Shown here: positions 1 through 11,831 of the stretch, one piece after another
Layout of the letters: every line of letters starts with the position of its first letter
Numbering within the stretch: position 1 is the stretch's first letter
DNA from: Neurospora tetraspora
Taxonomy: Eukaryota > Ascomycota > Sordariomycetes > Sordariales > Sordariaceae
Assembly: GCF_033439725.1 (NCBI RefSeq)
Contig: NW_026944384.1
Coordinates: 496,001-560,000 of the forward strand
Direction of reading: 5' to 3'
DNA: 64,000 nt
The notes under the pieces: generated by a model
Seen by the model: the letters and a program-made list of their open reading frames with translations, nothing else
What the model was told of the DNA's origin: nothing
Databases searched by the model: none
Program-made: the position numbers and the translations under genes

Positions 1-221
1 GCAACCAGCATTTGAATCGGGGCATTTTGGAGGTGAGGCATTTGGAGTAGGGATCCCGCGCCGACGAGGCCTTGATTATGGAAGAGAACGAGGTCGGTGG
101 GAAGACTGAGGCGAGGGAGCGGTCGGGGAGTTCACAGACGATTGGGCGCACGCACACCCCTTAGCCTCCTGGTGCGGATGCGGATGCTGAAGCTAGCTGA
201 TGGGGATCTTCCGATGAGCTG

Positions 222-542
222 ATGGGAATCATTCTGCACTGGAGAAGGGGAAGGGGAAGAAGGCTGTTGCCGCTGGCTCGTCTCGCTCTTGATGAGCGTG
301 AGCGTAGTAGTCGTGAACCGGCTACGTCAGAGACAGCTGGGCGCAGCAGTGAGAGTCCTTCAAACCTGACAACGACAACGATTGCCGGGACAAATTCACT
401 AGAGGCGGTGGTACAACCTGTTGCTACGTCATCGTCGTCTAGTGCTGCCGAGGCTGCTGCTTCAGCTCACAATCTTGCTGGGGGAGGGGGAACCCATTAC
501 CCGCCCAACATCTCAAAATTGATTAATATGGATGGATGCTGA
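222..542 (+). CDS. Possible C-terminal exon of a low-complexity protein
   Basis: An open frame of 106 codons starts at an ATG and ends at a TGA at about 540. The translation is rich in Ser, Thr, Ala and Gly, and ends in a more ordinary stretch (GTHYPPNISKLINMDGC). It lies near the left edge, so it may be the last exon of a plus-strand gene that begins outside the window; a stop just upstream at 219 means the true exon would start by splicing near 220-260. No domain is recognised. A second short open stretch at 2-109, ending in RGRWED, could instead be the tail of an upstream gene. Both are weak calls resting on composition alone. Confidence 0.25.
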   Translation: MGIILHWRRGRGRRLLPLARLALDERERSSREPATSETAGRSSESPSNLTTTTIAGTNSLEAVVQPVATSSSSSAAEAAASAHNLAGGGGTHYPPNISKLINMDGC

Positions 543-545
543 AGA

Positions 546-1261
546 GGTTAGGGCACAGATGAGGGTGAGGACTGAGCTCTGGGTTGAGTAACTGAGAGTG
601 ACTGGGGAAGAAAATGATCGGCAGCACACCGGTTTTGATTCCTACGCAGGCCACACATTTCTGCAGTTGTAACTTTATTGCCTTTTCTATCTTTTTATCA
701 CAGCGTGGCGTTTGGGTTTGGTTTTCATTTGAAGTCAATGGACTTGGTTAGTCGAATACACAGACAGGCTTGATGAAGTTTGTAATGATAGTCGGCTTTC
801 GTGGCCTTGAAGTACGCAGTTACTGCTCAAAAAAATAAGCCAAGCAGCTCGTTCTTTGCTTGCCTTCCGGGCTGTTCCGTGATAAGTCCTTGCTGTGGTC
901 ATTCATTGGTCTACTTTGCCACCTCGACACCCACGTAATGGTCCATTAAACTGGATCATTGGGAATTGGCCTTCGTCTTACCGTCCCAGCCCAAACTGCC
1001 TGTCACATAGGTATCTGTTGTACGGATATCAAGATCGCATAATCGTGCTTCACACGAAAAAAAAGATTGAATGTTTCCATTCCAACACCTCACTCTCCTA
1101 GGTACTCATACAACACGCGACAATCCAGTTCTCTCCAATCTTTTCCGTGGATAATAACCGCAGGATTTGTCCAAGAGTCCTCTTCCTTCCACCCAATCTT
1201 TCCTTCCTCCTAATCCTCCTTTACTCTACCCCCTCAGCAAACCATCCCTAGTGGGAATGAT
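546..1261. other. Intergenic, 3' flank of SDH3
   Basis: No convincing gene is seen. Short frames here lack codon bias and splice partners. The part nearest 1261 is probably the 3' untranslated region of the minus-strand SDH3 gene. Confidence 0.5.
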
Positions 1262-2402
1262 TTACATGAAAAAAGCCAAGTAAAGACCGCCAACAATGCT
1301 CGCACCCCAAAAGTACCAACCAGTCTTGATAATCGTGGCCCTTGTAAACCCAATGCCCAAATCAAAAGCCAAGTGTCTCACACCGTTGATGGCGTGGAAC
1401 ACAAACGGCCAGGCCACCAAAAACTTGAGTCCGCCCTTGACAGCAACGGGCAGAGCAGCGGCGGCAGCGACGAGCGAGGCGGACTCCAGGTGCCAACCGA
1501 CGAGAGGGGCGGCGAGGTAGGCGACGGCCGAGGCGTACAGGGCGCCGGAAAACGAGGCGCCCGTGATGCGCTGCCACGCCGAACCGCCGAACCAGGTCTG
1601 CTTGGGGTCGTAGATCTCGAGGTGGGGGGAGACGGGGCGCTTGAGACGTTGTTGGGCGAGGAGGGCGGAGGCCTCGGCGGGGGTGAGTTTGTCGGTTTGG
1701 AAGGTTCTGTTTTTTGGTGAGAGGGTTGGCGGTGTTAGTCTGGGTTTCGTTACGAGATGGGAGGTATGGATGGGTGGGTAATGTGTGATTGGCGAGTGTG
1801 GTGGTAGTTGGTGGTGACGGTGGTAGTGAGAGTGGTGATAACTAGTTGTGTTGGCTGGTTTTGGTGGTGGTGACGGGTGCTTCAGCGGTTGGGCGCGCGT
1901 ATCCCGCCGGGTATCTCGGTAGCTTCCTGGTGTCTTTGCGCCGGTGCTGTTGTTGTTGGTGTTCCTCCTCTTTCTTCCTGGAGATAAATCTATCGCGACC
2001 GGTAACCATGGCGACGGGAGGGGAGGTATTGGGTGTGTAACCGCCGGAGCCCCGGACAACACAGAACCAGAGGACGCGGGATCGCAACATCGGTGACGGA
2101 GGAGAGAGTATATGTTCGAGAGAGGGGGGTCGGTGCCTACCTAGTCTGCATAGCAAGGGGAGCAAGCTTGAAGACGCTGCTAGGGGCAGCGGCCACTGTG
2201 AATGTTAAAGCGCGATTAGCCTTTCCATCTTCTTCACGATATCACGCGGGGACGGGGATAAGTCGCGTGGGCCGGGAGGTATAGGATGGGATAGATATTG
2301 CATCATTACTTGTTGCACCCAATGCGCAACATATAAAGACAAAGAAAAACGTTGAGACATACCCCGACGAAGGGCGGTGGTACCAGCGCGCTGAGCAATC
2401 AT
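1262..2402 (-). CDS. sdh3: Succinate dehydrogenase cytochrome b560 subunit (SDH3/SdhC)
   Basis: Membrane-anchor subunit of mitochondrial complex II, which helps bind heme b and ubiquinone in the inner membrane. Three exons on the minus strand: 2402-2363, 2195-2141 and 1706-1262. Introns are 167 and 434 bases with GTATGT and GTAGGC donors, and phases match. The product is 179 residues. Residues 1-33 form a basic, Ser/Ala-rich presequence (start MIAQRAGTTALRR). The family signature RPVSPHLEIY is at 55-64. S74 and R78 sit where bacterial SdhC has its quinone-site Ser and Arg. HAINGVRHL at 136-144 matches the heme-ligand motif, with H136 the expected axial ligand. Three hydrophobic segments follow in the usual places (about 82-103, 109-135, 155-178). 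Exon 1 is only 40 bases, so the start depends on the splicing, but the joined presequence reads well. Confidence 0.93.
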
Positions 2403-3652
2403 TTTGACGACGACGACGAAGTGACGACGGAGGGGGTGTGATGGTTGGTGGTTTGGGAGACAAGGTGCAGCAGATGAATCGCCGAGGACTTTCAGGCTGG
2501 TGTCGCTCTGTCTACCGGGATCGAAGGGGTGGATGTGGATTGGGGATTCTGGAGGTCAATCCGGTCAATCAATGATGTTCCATTTCCCGAGGACGTCCCG
2601 GGACCCGTTCGCGCATTCGTCGCACCCACGGCCACGCCTGTGAACCGCACTCGCTGCTGCCCTGCCCGCCAGAGCAGAGACATCGGGATGCGGCAACAAA
2701 CTGGAGCTCTCGGCACCTCGGTATGAATGCGACCAATAGGAACAAAGCTAATTCGAATCTTGACCCTAACCCTCTGTCGTCATCCTTTTCTTGTCCCCAA
2801 GTTCCAAGACTTCCGGTAGCACGTGATGGCAGACAATCCACCCAGAAACCACAACCCCACTACGGGTGCACAGACCATCAGAAACTCGACCTACATCTAC
2901 AAATCGCGCGCGTCGCAAATTCTTTTGAAACTTTCTTCTCCTTTTCTTCTTCTTCTTCAGATAGTCCGGGTTGTTCCAGCCATAGCATTGGGTTTCTTCA
3001 GTGAGCAGTGCATACGTGGCAAGGGAGCTTTGGTTCCCATGGACGCTCGAAGAAGAAATGATCCTTCGTTAATCTCTAACGTCAGTTAATCAGTCTGGCG
3101 GTGGTTTCATTCTGAGATCTACATTTTATCACCGTAGTAGGAGATGCTCTCTTTTATGAGGGTGTTTTGTTGTGTCCATATGGCCGCTCTTCGGAGTCTT
3201 GCGTCTGTTATCTAGATGCGTGCTGTGCTATATTGATTGTATACTGTACCGCCATGCCTCATAGCTTGCTTCTTAACGAAAGACGCCGGCTCTTGCGATG
3301 TGACGGCTGGAGATATGTGTGTGTGCCATTGCTCGGGGATGTGGAAGATGATCACTGCTGGTGGAGGTCACGGCTCAATAGTCTTTCTAGACTTTGACTT
3401 TCGTGCCGTGGAGAGAACACATTTCGTATCTTCCTGTCCCTTGATGCATGGTCATATGTGTCGCCGTATCGCGAGACCAGAGCTCTACCCATGCAGTATG
3501 CTCATGTATTGCAACATTGACCCAGAAACAAACCCTGACATTATACACTTTTATAACTCCCTTTATCTACCCTACATGACAAAACCCAGCCAAACATGAT
3601 CAAAAAACAAAGACGCTAGATGCAAGAAAATAGTTCATCAATCAAACACATT
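2403..3652. other. Intergenic: SDH3 promoter and tyrosyl-tRNA synthetase 3' flank
   Basis: SDH3 is transcribed leftward from about 2403, so this stretch holds its promoter and 5' leader; the right part is downstream of the tyrosyl-tRNA synthetase gene. A CCCTAACCCT motif (telomere-repeat-like, 'telo box') lies near 2763. No gene is supported here. Confidence 0.5.
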
Positions 3653-5121
3653 CTATGCAGTCATTGCGTTTTCCGTCGCAGGCTCAGGAGTAGCCTCGTC
3701 CTTCGCATCCTGGTCCCTAGCCGCACCACCAGGGTAGCGGGTACCCTTGTTCTTGACCTTCTTCTCCTTCTTGACCTTGACCTCGGGAGGGTAGGCCTTG
3801 GTGGCAATCTCCTGCCACTCGGGAGAGGCCTGGAAGGCAGTCTGGATGGGGGCGAGGAGCTCGTTGATGGCGGCCGAGATGGCGGGCTTGACGAGTTGGG
3901 GAGTGAGCTGTGGTCATGTTAGTATCCTCTTCACTAGGATAAAGCGAGGCAACTTACAACATCGCTCTCGTAGTCGGCCTTGATCTTGGCAATGTCGGTG
4001 TAGACGAGGGGCTCGAGGTTGTCGCGCGAGCGGTCGGCACGGAAGCCCTCCTTGCCGAGAAGCTGAGCCGCGGGCAGCAGGACATACTCGATGAAGGAGA
4101 TGAGACCGTTGCCCTCGGTGACCTTGGGGGCAGCCTCGGCCTTACGGATCTTCTTGGTGACGACATCGGGGGCGTCGAGGAGATCGATCTTGCTGTCGGG
4201 GTCGGAGGAAGACATCTTGGAACCCTGAAGACCTGGGACCATGGGGTTCATGATGTGGGCGCGCTAGCCGTACGTTAGTATCCCGTTGTGCTCTTCCTCA
4301 GCCAAGTGATCACATACCTCCTTGTAGCCCAACCTGGGAAGCCAGTCCTTGGCAGCAGCAAACAGCTTCCTCTGATCGACACCACCGAACTGAGCATCAA
4401 CCTTGAGGTACTCCTCGTCGAGGACCTGGAGGATAGGGTAGAGGAGACCGGAAAGAGGAGCGTTGTCGGACTGCTTGACAACCTCAGCACCAGCCTTCTT
4501 GGCGTCGTGCTCAGAGACAAGGGTCGCGAGCTTGTAGACATCCATGATGTACTCGGGGCTCTTCTGGTAGGAGCTGCCAAGGACGAACTCGAGCTTGTCG
4601 GTAGGGACACCGACGGCCTTCAGGAGGGCGGTGATGGTGCGCTCATAGTACTTGGCGCGGTAGCCAACGAGCTCGACGGTGGACTTGAGGTTGTCGAGGA
4701 CGGCGTGGATATCGGCGAGGAGGACGATGACATGGCAGCCGGCGGCGAGCAATTGGGCGATCTTGATGGCGGGAACTAGGTAGCCGCAGTGAGGACGGCC
4801 TTTAACGGGTGTCAGTTAGGTGTTGCGAGCATGTGAAGCGGTTTGCGACAAGTAGTACGGACCGGTAGTGGCAGTTCCTGTAGACGGAGCAAATGTGTTA
4901 GCCTTTAATTCTTCTGATGACATGGAAGTGGAGTCGTAATTACCCCAGTAAATCCTCGGGGCGCGGCCCTCGTCAATGACCTTTTCGATAATCTCGGGGT
5001 TGAGGACTTCGGCCAAGTTGACGTTGATGAGGGCAAGCTGCTGCTCCTTGGTCAACTTGTTGTCGCCAGAGAGGGCGAGCTTGGCGTCGGCCGTCGCGGC
5101 AAGAGTGGAATCGGTGGTCAT
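3653..5121 (-). CDS. Tyrosyl-tRNA synthetase, cytoplasmic
   Basis: Class I aminoacyl-tRNA synthetase that charges tRNA-Tyr in the cytosol. Five exons on the minus strand: 5121-4944, 4877-4863, 4799-4318, 4263-3958 and 3907-3653, giving 411 residues, close to yeast TYS1. Exon 2 is a 15-base micro-exon coding TATTG just before the active-site motif; without it the conserved block is broken. The HIGH-type motif is H68-C-G-Y71, the tyrosine-site segment GGVDQRK follows, and K241-M-S-S-S is the KMSKS loop. The C-terminus is Lys-rich and Glu-rich (VKVKKEKKVKN), as in eukaryotic cytosolic enzymes. There is no mitochondrial presequence, so this is not the CYT-18 type. Introns are 50-85 bases; intron 2 has a weak GTCCGT donor. 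The ATG at 5121 gives MTTDST; an in-frame upstream ATG at 5166 would add 15 residues and is less likely. Confidence 0.95.
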
Positions 5122-6140
5122 GGTGATTATAGGTTCGCTCGTGTCGCGATATTGGGAAAAGGACAATCAACGGCGGCGCGTGTCTGGTTGGGATTCGCGA
5201 TTGAAGATGGCTTCACAAATCCAATGGCCGGCCGATAGCGGGGTCGATAAGTAGGGCGGACTGAAGAGTCACTGCACCGGGCTGAAGACGGGAGGGGCGA
5301 CATCTTTTTAGTGGACCCTTTGACAGGGGTCGGTAAGGCGGCTGAGGGCGGGAGCGCTGGGCCAGGCACGCCAGTCGCGGTGCAGTGCCAGCCGGGGGAT
5401 GTCCTCTGCCGGGCTGTGTCGGGCCGTCGAGACGCCTGAGTCGTTTCGTCTCATTCATCGTTCACGCGCAATGACACGCTCGGATGGAGTCCGTCCGTCA
5501 CATCTTCAACTTCAACCTCACTTTTCATCGCCTGGATATTGAATGGGCATTGCCATCAACGACACCTTCCCGGTTCATTTCAGTCGTGGCCACTGAATTG
5601 TCATTGCACTCTTCTCACTCAAAACTCATGCCGTTATTTGGACCATATTGGACCCCGCCGCCCCCCTCATCCGAAGATGTTCAAGATGGCTCTTCAGCAA
5701 TGCCAAGAGCAGAACCACAACTGCAAGCGCAGATGTTTAGATCTCGGACTCCATCCGGCGCCGGAACACGGAGTCAGCACTGATCTCGTCTTCCGGCCGG
5801 GACACCCCCGGCGCACTCCGGTTGAACGGCAGACGTCCTCTGACCGGGAACACAATCCACTTCCGGATCGGGAATGGTGCTTGCAACAACCAACCACTGC
5901 AAATCGCTTCCCACGAGCACGCCATCGGCCCTAGGTACTAGTGATCACCACCACACTTGGTGGTTTGTCATCTGCCCATCACAGATATCAACATGTCAAC
6001 ATGTCGATGTTTCTTGGCTCACCGACCAGTGTCTTGTCAAGATCCTTTAAAAGAGGCCGTCTGTTAGCATTGTGTGCATTCCGTTTATAAAGTTTTGTCA
6101 AAATTCATCCTTCACCGTTTGAACATCCCATACCACCACA
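5122..6140. other. Divergent promoter region between tyrosyl-tRNA synthetase and methionine permease
   Basis: The flanking genes diverge, so both promoters lie here. No protein-coding gene is supported; the open frames overlap one another without bias. An 8-base direct repeat (CAACATGT, about 5990-6005) and a TATA-like box are on the permease side. Confidence 0.5.
6084..6092 (+). promoter_or_regulatory. TATA-like box of the methionine permease gene
   Basis: TTTATAAAG lies about 50 bases before the permease ATG at 6141, in the right orientation. The short distance implies a very short leader if this box is used. Based on the motif only. Confidence 0.4.
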
Positions 6141-7951
6141 ATGGGCACCGACCGAAAAGGGCCCAAGCCCTTGGCATCTCCGGACCTGGATGCCGCCAGT
6201 ATCAACAGTGTTGCTGCTAGCGAGATCCTCGACGTCAACGGCCTACCCATCTCCGGAGATTCCCTGGAATATGCAGTACCAGAGTCAAGGAAAATCGGCG
6301 TCACAGGTGCCGTTTTCTTGATCCTAAACAAGATGATCGGAACGGGCATCTTCTCAACACCATCCAGCATCTTCGCTTCCACAGGCTCCGTTGGTATTTG
6401 CCTGTTGATGTGGGGCGTCGCTGGTCTTCTGACACTATCCGGACTCGGCGTCTATCTGGAATTCGGCCTGGCCATCCCCAAATCCGGAGGCGAAAAGAAC
6501 TACCTCGAACGAGTATATCGACAACCTGCCTATCTCGTCACCAGCGTCTTTGCTGTTCAGATAGTCCTTCTCGGCTTCTCTGCCGGAAACTCGCTCGCTT
6601 TTGGCCGCTATGTCTTGCTGGCCCTAGGATACGACCTGCCTGACGGATGGCCGGCCCGGGCCATTGCCGTGCTGTGCATCAGTTTCGTCGTATTCCTCCA
6701 CTCCGTTTTTCCCAAATGGGGGTTGAGGCTCACCAACGCACTCGGCGTGTTCAAAGTACTAGTCCTACTACTGATTGTCTTCTCGGGCTTCGCTGCATTG
6801 GCTGGCCATCGTCGAGTTCCCGACCCTCACAACTTTGACGACATCTGGTCTATCGAAAAGGGCGATGGATTTGGGGGCGGAGGAGCGTATGCATATGCTA
6901 CTGCCCTCCTTCAGGTCGTTTACAGCTACAAGGGCTGGGAGAATGCCAACTACGTCATGGGCGAGCTGAAGCATCCCAAGCGGACACTCTCCATCGCGGC
7001 GCCCTTGGCGGTCGTTGGCGTGACCATTCTTTACGTTCTCGCCAACGTCGCTTACTTCGCTGCTATTCCCAAGGCTGAGCTGGCCAAGTCGGAGGTCATC
7101 GTGGCCGGACTCTTCTTCCGCAACATGTTTGGAGAGAGCGCTGCGGCCAAAAGTCTCCCGGCTCTTGTGGCCTTGAGCAACATTGGCAATGTTTTGGCCG
7201 TGAGCTTTGCACACTCGAGGGTGAACCAAGAACTTGCAAAGGAAGGCGTTTTGCCTGGAAGCAAGTTCTGGGCGTCGACCAAGCCGTTCGGCACGCGTGC
7301 TGCTTCAGTGAGTTGCTCGAGTCGTATGTTAGTGTTGTCATTCTGACTCTGTGATAGCTGCTACTCCACTGGATCGTGACTGTTATTGTCCTTGTCGGGC
7401 CTCCTCCCGGACCAGCGTACAACTTCCTTGTCAATCTGTGTGTTCCCTTCTTCCTTGCTGCAGGGGTCAACTCTAACTCTGGCATTAGATACACATACCC
7501 GAACGCCTGGATCAACGGCCTCGTTGCCGGCGGCCTCATCTACCTCCGCCTCAGCAAGACCGAAGGATGGAGCTCACCCTGGCGCACCTGGCTACCAGTG
7601 GTTTTCATCTACCTCTGCCTCAACATCTTCCTTGCCATTACCCCGTTCATCCCACCCAACGACGACTGGAATGCCGACGGCTACCCGTACTACGCTTTCC
7701 CTCTCGTTGGCACCGGAGTCCTTGGCCTCGGTGCTGTGTACTGGGTTGTATGGACCAAGGTTCTGCCTCGGTTTGGGGGCTATGAGCTTGTGGCTGAGAA
7801 GATTATTGATGAGACCGGGGCGGAAGTGGTGCGATACAGAAAGATTTCTGCGAGGAATGCTCCTTCTGCCGAGAGAGAATCACTCCTAAGGAGAAGACCT
7901 GTCGCCGGAGCCTCGGCAGATCACGGCAGTTACGGAACTACAGAGGCATGA
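6141..7951 (+). CDS. High-affinity methionine permease, MUP1 family (APC/LAT)
   Basis: Plasma-membrane amino-acid transporter of the APC superfamily, L-type branch; relatives of yeast MUP1 import methionine and cysteine. Three exons: 6141-7307, 7358-7437 and 7489-7951, with 50- and 51-base introns, giving 569 residues. Residues 1-50 are a hydrophilic cytosolic tail, followed by about 12 hydrophobic segments. The APC substrate-loop signature N63-KMIGTGIFSTPSSIF is in the first segment. YSYKGWENANYVMGELKHPKRT and RVNQELAKEGVLPG are typical of the LAT/MUP1 branch. The tail ends in a Ser/Arg-rich stretch (ERESLLRRRP). The exon 2/3 join, NFLVNL-YTYPNAWING, is well conserved in the family. Methionine specificity is inferred from family resemblance. 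Confidence 0.9.
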
Positions 7952-8865
7952 TATGAGTACACGATTGTTACGAGAAAGGGCATTGGCCTGGAGTTGCATC
8001 GGATAGATATTAGCTAGGGTATGCATCAAGGCGTTTGGGAGCGGTCTGCTTATTAATAGAATATATTTCACAGGTGCGTGAGACACCAACTTCATCACTT
8101 AAAAACATTGCTTATCTCGTAATCTGTGATCTCCGACGATGGACACTTCGGGAGTATGTAGCATTCAGCAACGTTTCTTAATGGAGGCTGATATACCTCC
8201 TGGACGTTTGCGATGTCGGATTGGCTGGAACTCTCGAGATTGATTGGGTTTAGTCTGCCCTCGTCCCAGCCAATGGGCTCGCTTCCTCGCCCGGAAACCA
8301 CATGGACACCCACAGCTACGGTGCCCTTGGGGGACGAGCTTGAAACAACGTCGACCACTCATACGACCGATTCCAGGATGTTTCCAAACATCGGCGGAAG
8401 GGGGCCGAAATCATCAACATGCCACTATGATACCAGATCCATGACCATTCGATGTGTCGTCAACGAGGTGCATTTCCCCCATTCCGTGCAGGAACTCGAA
8501 ACAAAGCGAACCTCCGAAGCAAAGCGAACCTTCGAAACATCGATACCCCATCAACCCATGTGGTCCAGCCCGCCATCCGGAGCCCAAACTTCCAGTGTGG
8601 CCAAAATAGGCACGCGAATGGAACCCTGGCGCTGCTCAATATATTACCATACTCAATTCCTCATCCGCCTGGCCTAGAACTCCCTCACCATCTGCAGTTC
8701 TGCACATCACCAAGACACCAAGGAACCTGACTACCGGGAAAACGCGCCGGTAGTATTGCGCCATCATCGCAACCTCCACACTCCCTACCGGTCCGAAGCG
8801 GTGATCATCATGATCCATCAGCCCTTGCTGCCTTGCTTGTGAATGCTGCAGACAAGGAATGCAGA
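7952..8865. other. Intergenic between permease and the low-complexity gene
   Basis: Contains the permease 3' flank and the promoter of the next gene. Frames of up to about 154 codons occur but carry no recognisable motif or codon bias. No gene is called. Confidence 0.45.
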
Positions 8866-11497
8866 ATGACAGCACCATCACCACAGCAGGTACCGCCGAC
8901 GACACTGCGAAGTTCAGCAACAGCCGCGACAGCCACCACTTGGAATCCGACTCAGCAATACACCATTGCCGAGTACTTTGTAAAGTACAACATGGAGACC
9001 ATCCCGGAGTCGTTAAATGGGGAATTACCTCCCTTACCCAGTGGCAGTTCTCATGGTTCGAGGGGTCACACTTACAACCATAACGGACACAACCAGAACT
9101 TGCATGTCCCAAAAAGGTCAAACACTTTTACGGCTTCTACCTCGACCTCCCAAACTAAGCACCAACGGTATGCGGGTGCGGAAAGTCAAACTCAAGAACG
9201 GCCTTCGTCATCACTGAGCAGGTCTTTCACCTCACCTCTCTCGTCTCCGTCACCTTCAGATTCCGGATCAAGAATGATTGGAGGCGGCAAGTCCACTCAG
9301 CGAGTGAGGGAGTGGGTGAAGAGGTCCAACTCCAGCCGGTACGTCTTCACATTTCTCTCCTTTTCCCACTTCCCCTTCCGCTGCCCCTTCACATCACCAA
9401 AGCCATCACTAACACTCACCATGAAGCGAATCCAAAACCAAAACCTCCGGCCGCTCCTCCTCCAATTCAGGCCACCAAACCCTCGAAATCATCCACCTCG
9501 GCGGCGGCCGTGTCGAACATGAATCCAACAGCCATGTGCACTCATCTTCTCTGTCATCCAACTTCCTCGCCCCAACAAGTCAGCAGACACGGGCCAGCGT
9601 TGCCAACAGCATCGACAGCCGAGTCACGCAATGGTCGGATTTGTACCACGACCCGCCCGAATCACTGACGGTTATCACCAAGCCTGCTACGGCGACGGGG
9701 AAGCCGCCGAGGCCGGTTAGTCCGGAGTTGCATGAGCGGCCGCAGTTAAGGGAGTTGGGATTGGGAGGGATTGGAAGTGGATACAATGGAGGGAGGGATC
9801 ATGAAGTTGAAGGTCAAGGTCACCAGTCGCGGCACAGGCATACGAAGAGTGATGGGAGTATTCACCCCGCGCCGTTGAGGGTGCCCTCCAACTCGTCGTC
9901 CTCGTCTTTTTCAGCAGACAAGAAAGAGGGGCAAGGTGGTGCAGCTGTCGCCACAAGGCCCGAAGAGACGTGGAAGCCCCAAGGACTAACGAGGAGTAAC
10001 TCCAAATGGAAACCTCTTCCTGTACCACCACCGCCCGGAGCCCCCGGTAGCGTCACGCCCTTGGTGTCTGACGGTGGAAGAAGGGCTGAGGATAACATCA
10101 ACATGACTGGCGCTATCGGCGTCAGTCCACTCACCTCCTCTGTGGAATCCGAGTCGGAATTTGGCGAGCGGGAAGATACTCCTCCAAGGGAGAGGCAACA
10201 GGGAGCTCCTCATATTGTCAATGTCATGGTCCAGCGCAGTGGAAGCAGGAGCAGGACTCGCGACATGCCATTATCGCCGCCTACCACCTCCTCCTCTAAC
10301 GACGTTTCTCTTGGGATTGGGTACGCAGTCGGATTGGGAGTCCTGTCTCCTCCCTTGACACCACCGCAAATGGAGGCTGCTGAATCGGGAAGTGGTGGAA
10401 TAAGGGAGAGCATATGGCCCGTTCCTCCCTCTTATTCTCTGTCTCTGTCTCAGTCTGGGCAGTTTTCTGCAAATGCTCCCTCGCGATCGGCAACTGCTCC
10501 TCCACCTGAGAAACAGCGACAGCACCAGCAGAAGCCTTCAACCTCTTCATCATTGGCATCTTCTGCCTCGGCCTCGGCCCTCGCGTCTTCCCAATCAGCG
10601 CCGCCGACGCATGTCATTCCCAAACGGAGTGACAGCTTAAGTTACTCGAGGTCTACTCGGAGACCGCCGCAGCAGCATGCACCCCAACTATCAAAATCCA
10701 GTTCTTCTTCCTCCCTCCGAGGGTCTACAGAGAAAACAGGGCCAGGTCACAGCGCCTTCACAGACTTCGACTTGGCAACGGCAACAACAACAACAGCAAC
10801 AGCAGCACCAACCCCTCCCCTCCAACAACATAAACTCCAAACACCCACCGTCACCCCGCCGACACCAATCGTCCAGGTACCTCTACCTAGAGGTACCACA
10901 CCAACACCAACACCAACAACGCCCATCTGGAGTCCCCGCAACTACCTCTCCTCTCGCGAGCTACTCTGGTTACACCGTAACTACCGCGGAATCACCTCCT
11001 TCATGGCCGCTTGGGGCCTTAGCAAAGGACTAACCGACGAAGCAGAAAGGGAAGAGGGGCTGGGGATCATGCGGGCGTTGATAGCTGCTGAGGTCTCGTC
11101 ATCCTCGTCCTCGTCCTCCGCCCGAATCGAAACTGCCCCTGGACAACCGGAGGACGAGGATGGTGACGAGCATCGGGATGGTGGTGAGAAGAAGGGAGGG
11201 GGAGGGGGAGGGGATAATTCCTGGTTGGATTTTAGTCCTGGTCCTGGTCCTGGTGCTGCGGAAAGGAACATAAACATGAAGGCTGATGTGGACGTGGACG
11301 GGAAAGGGAACGAAAAAGAGAATGAGGGGAGGGCAAGTCCAAACGGCGCAAATGGGTATGCGGCGCTGAAAGGGCAGGGAGTGAGGATGAAGCCTAGGGG
11401 TGCTGGGGGTGATGCCTCCAAAGAAGGAAGACATGGGACATGGAGGAAGGTTGTTGATGGTAATGTGGAAGACGAAGAGGGGAGTGACTTCTTTTGA
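8866..11497 (+). CDS. Large Ser/Pro/Thr-rich hypothetical protein
   Basis: Two exons, 8866-9338 and 9427-11497, joined across an 88-base GTACGT intron in phase 2, give about 847 residues. The start was chosen as the first ATG in the long frame (MTAPSPQQ); upstream codons in the frame are not ATG. Most of the protein is low complexity: Ser/Pro/Thr runs, Gln-rich patches and acidic/Gly stretches near the C-terminus. Two ordered islands stand out: WNPTQQYTIAEYFVKYNMET near residues 24-43, and a Trp/Leu-rich helical block in the last third (SSRELLWLHRNYRGITSFMAAWGLS). The second island is the best handle for homologues. I do not recognise the family and assign no function; disorder suggests a regulatory or scaffold protein, which is inference. 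The join is strengthened by frame continuity on both sides (KRSNSSR-ESKTKTSG). Confidence 0.8.
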
Positions 11498-11716
11498 ACC
11501 AACCCATTGTATATATCTACCTACTTAAAATTTGCATAGTAATGGAAGCCTTGATGGCCCGGAGTGAGTTTAATGGATGTCAGTTAGCATACACAAGTAA
11601 CAAGGGCCCCTTGACGCACGTAATACCAGATTCACAATGGAAGTCTCTTTCGATCCATACCTAGCAGTGAGACAAAAAGAGAAAAGCAAGACCAGAAAAA
11701 AAAAAAGAAGAAACTG

Positions 11717-11831
11717 TGCGCAGTCCGGAAGTCGAACCCGGGTCGCTATGTCGTTTGATTAACCTCTTTGGGTCGGTCCTTGACGGCGGCGTTTGGGAAA
11801 CGAGAGTACTAAACCACTGTACTAACTGCAC
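11717..11831 (-). tRNA. Probable tRNA-Gly (CCC) with an intron
   Basis: On the minus strand the ends pair as a seven-base acceptor stem (GTGCAGT with ACTGCGC, one G-T pair). A D-arm follows with an A-box-like TTAGTACAGTGG. The T-arm CCGGG-TTCGACT-TCCGG is complete and contains a good B box. The anticodon loop TTCCCAA would read Gly (CCC). A run of T (about 11696-11707) past the 3' end fits Pol III termination. An intron of roughly 35-42 bases lies after the anticodon. After removing it, the anticodon stem keeps four of five pairs and the variable loop looks too long, so the boundary is uncertain and a damaged copy cannot be excluded. Confidence 0.65.
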
